A stretch of DNA of 6,029 bases from Lentisphaerota bacterium (GTDB lineage: Bacteria; Verrucomicrobiota; Kiritimatiellia; JAAZAB01). Position numbers and translations under genes: made by a program. Every line of letters begins with the position of its first letter. Within the stretch, counting starts at the first letter, position 1. Below the pieces are notes generated by a model. It did not search any database, was not told the DNA's origin, and was given only the letters and a program-made list of their open reading frames with translations. The stretch covers positions 1-6,029 of the forward strand of contig JACQHI010000341.1 of the NCBI GenBank assembly GCA_016199105.1, given 5' to 3'. Positions 4,842-6,029 of the stretch are shown here, in pieces.

Positions 4842-5784
4842 AGCCGCCGAAGAAAATAAATTTCGGATATCTTTCGCGAAGCGCAACAATGTCGTTCTTT
4901 CCCTTGGCTTCGAAGGGGTAGAGGGCGTTGAATCCGCAGTCGGCCAGCAAGGGCACCAGTTCCATGGCGCAACCATCCGAATCCACCGCAAGGACCGTGA
5001 CGCCCGCGCCTTTGGCGACCTCGGCGACCCTCCGGTAAAACGGGGCGCAGAACTTCCGGAAATGATCGGGGCTGATCAGCAGACCGACATTGAACCCGAT
5101 GTCCTCCCAGACGGTCACCACTTCCGGCCTTAACCGTTCAATCAGGGGGACGACATAGGTCTCGAAGTGTGCCAGTGTGGAAGCAATCATGTCCCGAACG
5201 AGATCCGGATCGTCATACAGCGCAAGGCTGGCCGCCTCGACTCCCATCCAACTGCGCACATACCCGTAGGTGCTTCCGGCATCGATCGCCAGCGGCTTGT
5301 CGCGGCGGTCAAACCTGCGGCAGTGCGCCTCCTGTTCCTCGCGCGGCATGATGGCCGTGGGGGTCACGCGGCTCTTGAAGAATTCCCACGATTGACGGTC
5401 CCGCACCGGATACCTCAGAAATGCGGGCATGCTGTAGGTGCTGTCATTGTCGATGACTTGCCGTGTTATCGCCCCGGTCTCTTCCTCGATAATCTCGAAT
5501 CCGTTCTCGATGCGCCGCGTCGCCTTGATCCCGGGAACGTCGCGTCCCATCGAGAAATCCAGGGTGATGGGCCCTGTCGTCCCCCAATAGCGGCACCAAC
5601 TACCCAGCTCAGTGTATTTTCCGGTTCCCCCCACCGTGCCCGGCATGCCCGTGGCGAAAAGGCGATCGCGGGTAAATCGCATGCAGCCACCGCTCATTCC
5701 GGGCGCCCCCGGGAAACCAAAGATGGGCACGTAGTCCGGTTTTTCAAAACGCGCCACCGCCAGAAATCTTTCGATGTCGTTCAT
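4633..5784 (-). CDS. Uroporphyrinogen-decarboxylase-family protein (URO-D/MtaA-like), tandem copy 1
   Basis: A 383-residue member of the URO-D superfamily, a TIM-barrel group covering HemE and the corrinoid-dependent methyltransferases MtaA/CmuA. The opening MNDIERFLAVARFEKPDYVP is the usual start of MtaA-like members (xRVLAALxxEKPDRVP) and supports the ATG at 5784 over a GTG at 5817, though neither has a clear Shine-Dalgarno. Further marks are VVTVWEDIGFN (about 223-233), AVDSDGC at 266-272, where methyltransferases carry a zinc-binding H-x-C, and NGDHGIQPMVTFPN near the C-terminus. The histidine of H-x-C is replaced here by aspartate, so zinc-dependent methyl transfer is doubtful. It does not look like the housekeeping HemE. 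Reaction and substrate are unknown; GH20 linkage hints at carbohydrate or glycoside metabolism. It begins 36 nt after the stop of a near-identical upstream copy. Confidence 0.85.
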   Translation of the reverse strand: MNDIERFLAVARFEKPDYVPIFGFPGAPGMSGGCMRFTRDRLFATGMPGTVGGTGKYTELGSWCRYWGTTGPITLDFSMGRDVPGIKATRRIENGFEIIEEETGAITRQVIDNDSTYSMPAFLRYPVRDRQSWEFFKSRVTPTAIMPREEQEAHCRRFDRRDKPLAIDAGSTYGYVRSWMGVEAASLALYDDPDLVRDMIASTLAHFETYVVPLIERLRPEVVTVWEDIGFNVGLLISPDHFRKFCAPFYRRVAEVAKGAGVTVLAVDSDGCAMELVPLLADCGFNALYPFEAKGKNDIVALRERYPKFIFFGGLEKEVVNEGNEAMIVPEIMSKAPPLLEQGGYYPNGDHGIQPMVTFPNLCKFMTVLHEVCRNPEGEFPRG

Positions 5785-5820
5785 ACCTGAATAAGGCGTG
5801 CATCGCCCATTCCGCACGTC

Positions 5821-6029
5821 TCAGCCGCGCGGAAATTCGCCTTCGGGATTGCGGCAGACTTCGTGAAGAACGGTCATGAACTTACACAGATTGGGAAACG
5901 TGACCATCGGCTGGATACCGTGATCGCCGTTGGGATAATAGCCGCCTTGTTCGAGCAAGGGAGGCACTTTCGACATGATCTCGGGCCCGATCATGGCCTC
6001 GTTGCCCTCGTTGACCACCTCTTTTTCCA
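5821..6029 (-). CDS. URO-D-family protein, tandem copy 2 (only the C-terminal ~69 codons in window)
   Basis: This is the 3' end of a second URO-D-like gene, cut by the window edge. It matches positions 4633-4841 of copy 1 at 203 of 209 bases by direct comparison. Four of the six differences are silent; two change residues (Val to Gly after NEAMI, Ala to Val after IMSK). The stop is TGA at 5823-5821, and the downstream copy's ATG follows after 36 nt, so the two should share a transcript. Similarity ends abruptly at the stop codon: the sequences after the two stops do not match. The remainder of the gene is needed to know whether this copy is complete. Confidence 0.88.
   Translation of the reverse strand, partial: EKEVVNEGNEAMIGPEIMSKVPPLLEQGGYYPNGDHGIQPMVTFPNLCKFMTVLHEVCRNPEGEFPRG

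Noticed and set aside
5167..5790. 207-codon + strand frame opposite the URO-D-like gene
   Set aside because: Antisense shadow of a conserved gene; composition and lack of motif argue against coding.

Overview
The window is a GC-rich bacterial chromosome segment with three parts. The left end (2-1602, + strand) is a secretion or pilus operon: the C-terminus of a GspE/PilB-type ATPase, overlapping by 4 nt a complete GspF/PilC-type inner-membrane platform protein. The right end (3113-6029, - strand) is a catabolic-looking operon: the C-terminal end of a uroporphyrinogen-decarboxylase-family (URO-D-like) gene, a second full-length URO-D-like gene that is almost identical over the shared stretch, and a family 20 glycoside hydrolase. 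A 23-codon open frame with a very good ribosome binding site follows and looks like the surviving start of a lost fourth gene.

Between these two convergent operons lies an accessory island (about 1603-3100), visibly richer in A+T in its coding parts. Read along the - strand it holds a promoter, a RelE-type toxin and Xre-type antitoxin pair in toxin-first (HigBA-like) order, a 170-bp gap with possible debris, a small four-helix membrane protein resembling a stripped-down MotA/ExbB, and the 3' end (domains V and VI) of a group II intron that has no reverse transcriptase here. A short tandem repeat built on GTTCAG/GGGTTCAG sits just after gspF, and a different degenerate octamer repeat lies in the leader of the glycosidase gene.

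The organism cannot be named from the sequence. High GC, close URO-D-like paralogues beside a glycosidase, a GspE/GspF-type system and short tandem repeats between genes would fit the PVC superphylum (Lentisphaerota, Kiritimatiellota, Planctomycetota) or a similar environmental lineage; this is an inference only. Functionally, the GH20 enzyme would release terminal beta-linked amino sugars, while the URO-D-like proteins may be methyl-transfer or decarboxylation enzymes of unknown substrate. The toxin-antitoxin pair and intron scar mark the gap between the operons as a site of repeated insertion. I see no clearly new system; the best leads are the near-identical URO-D-like tandem copies, the RT-less intron end, the minimal MotA-like protein and the apparently leaderless toxin transcript.
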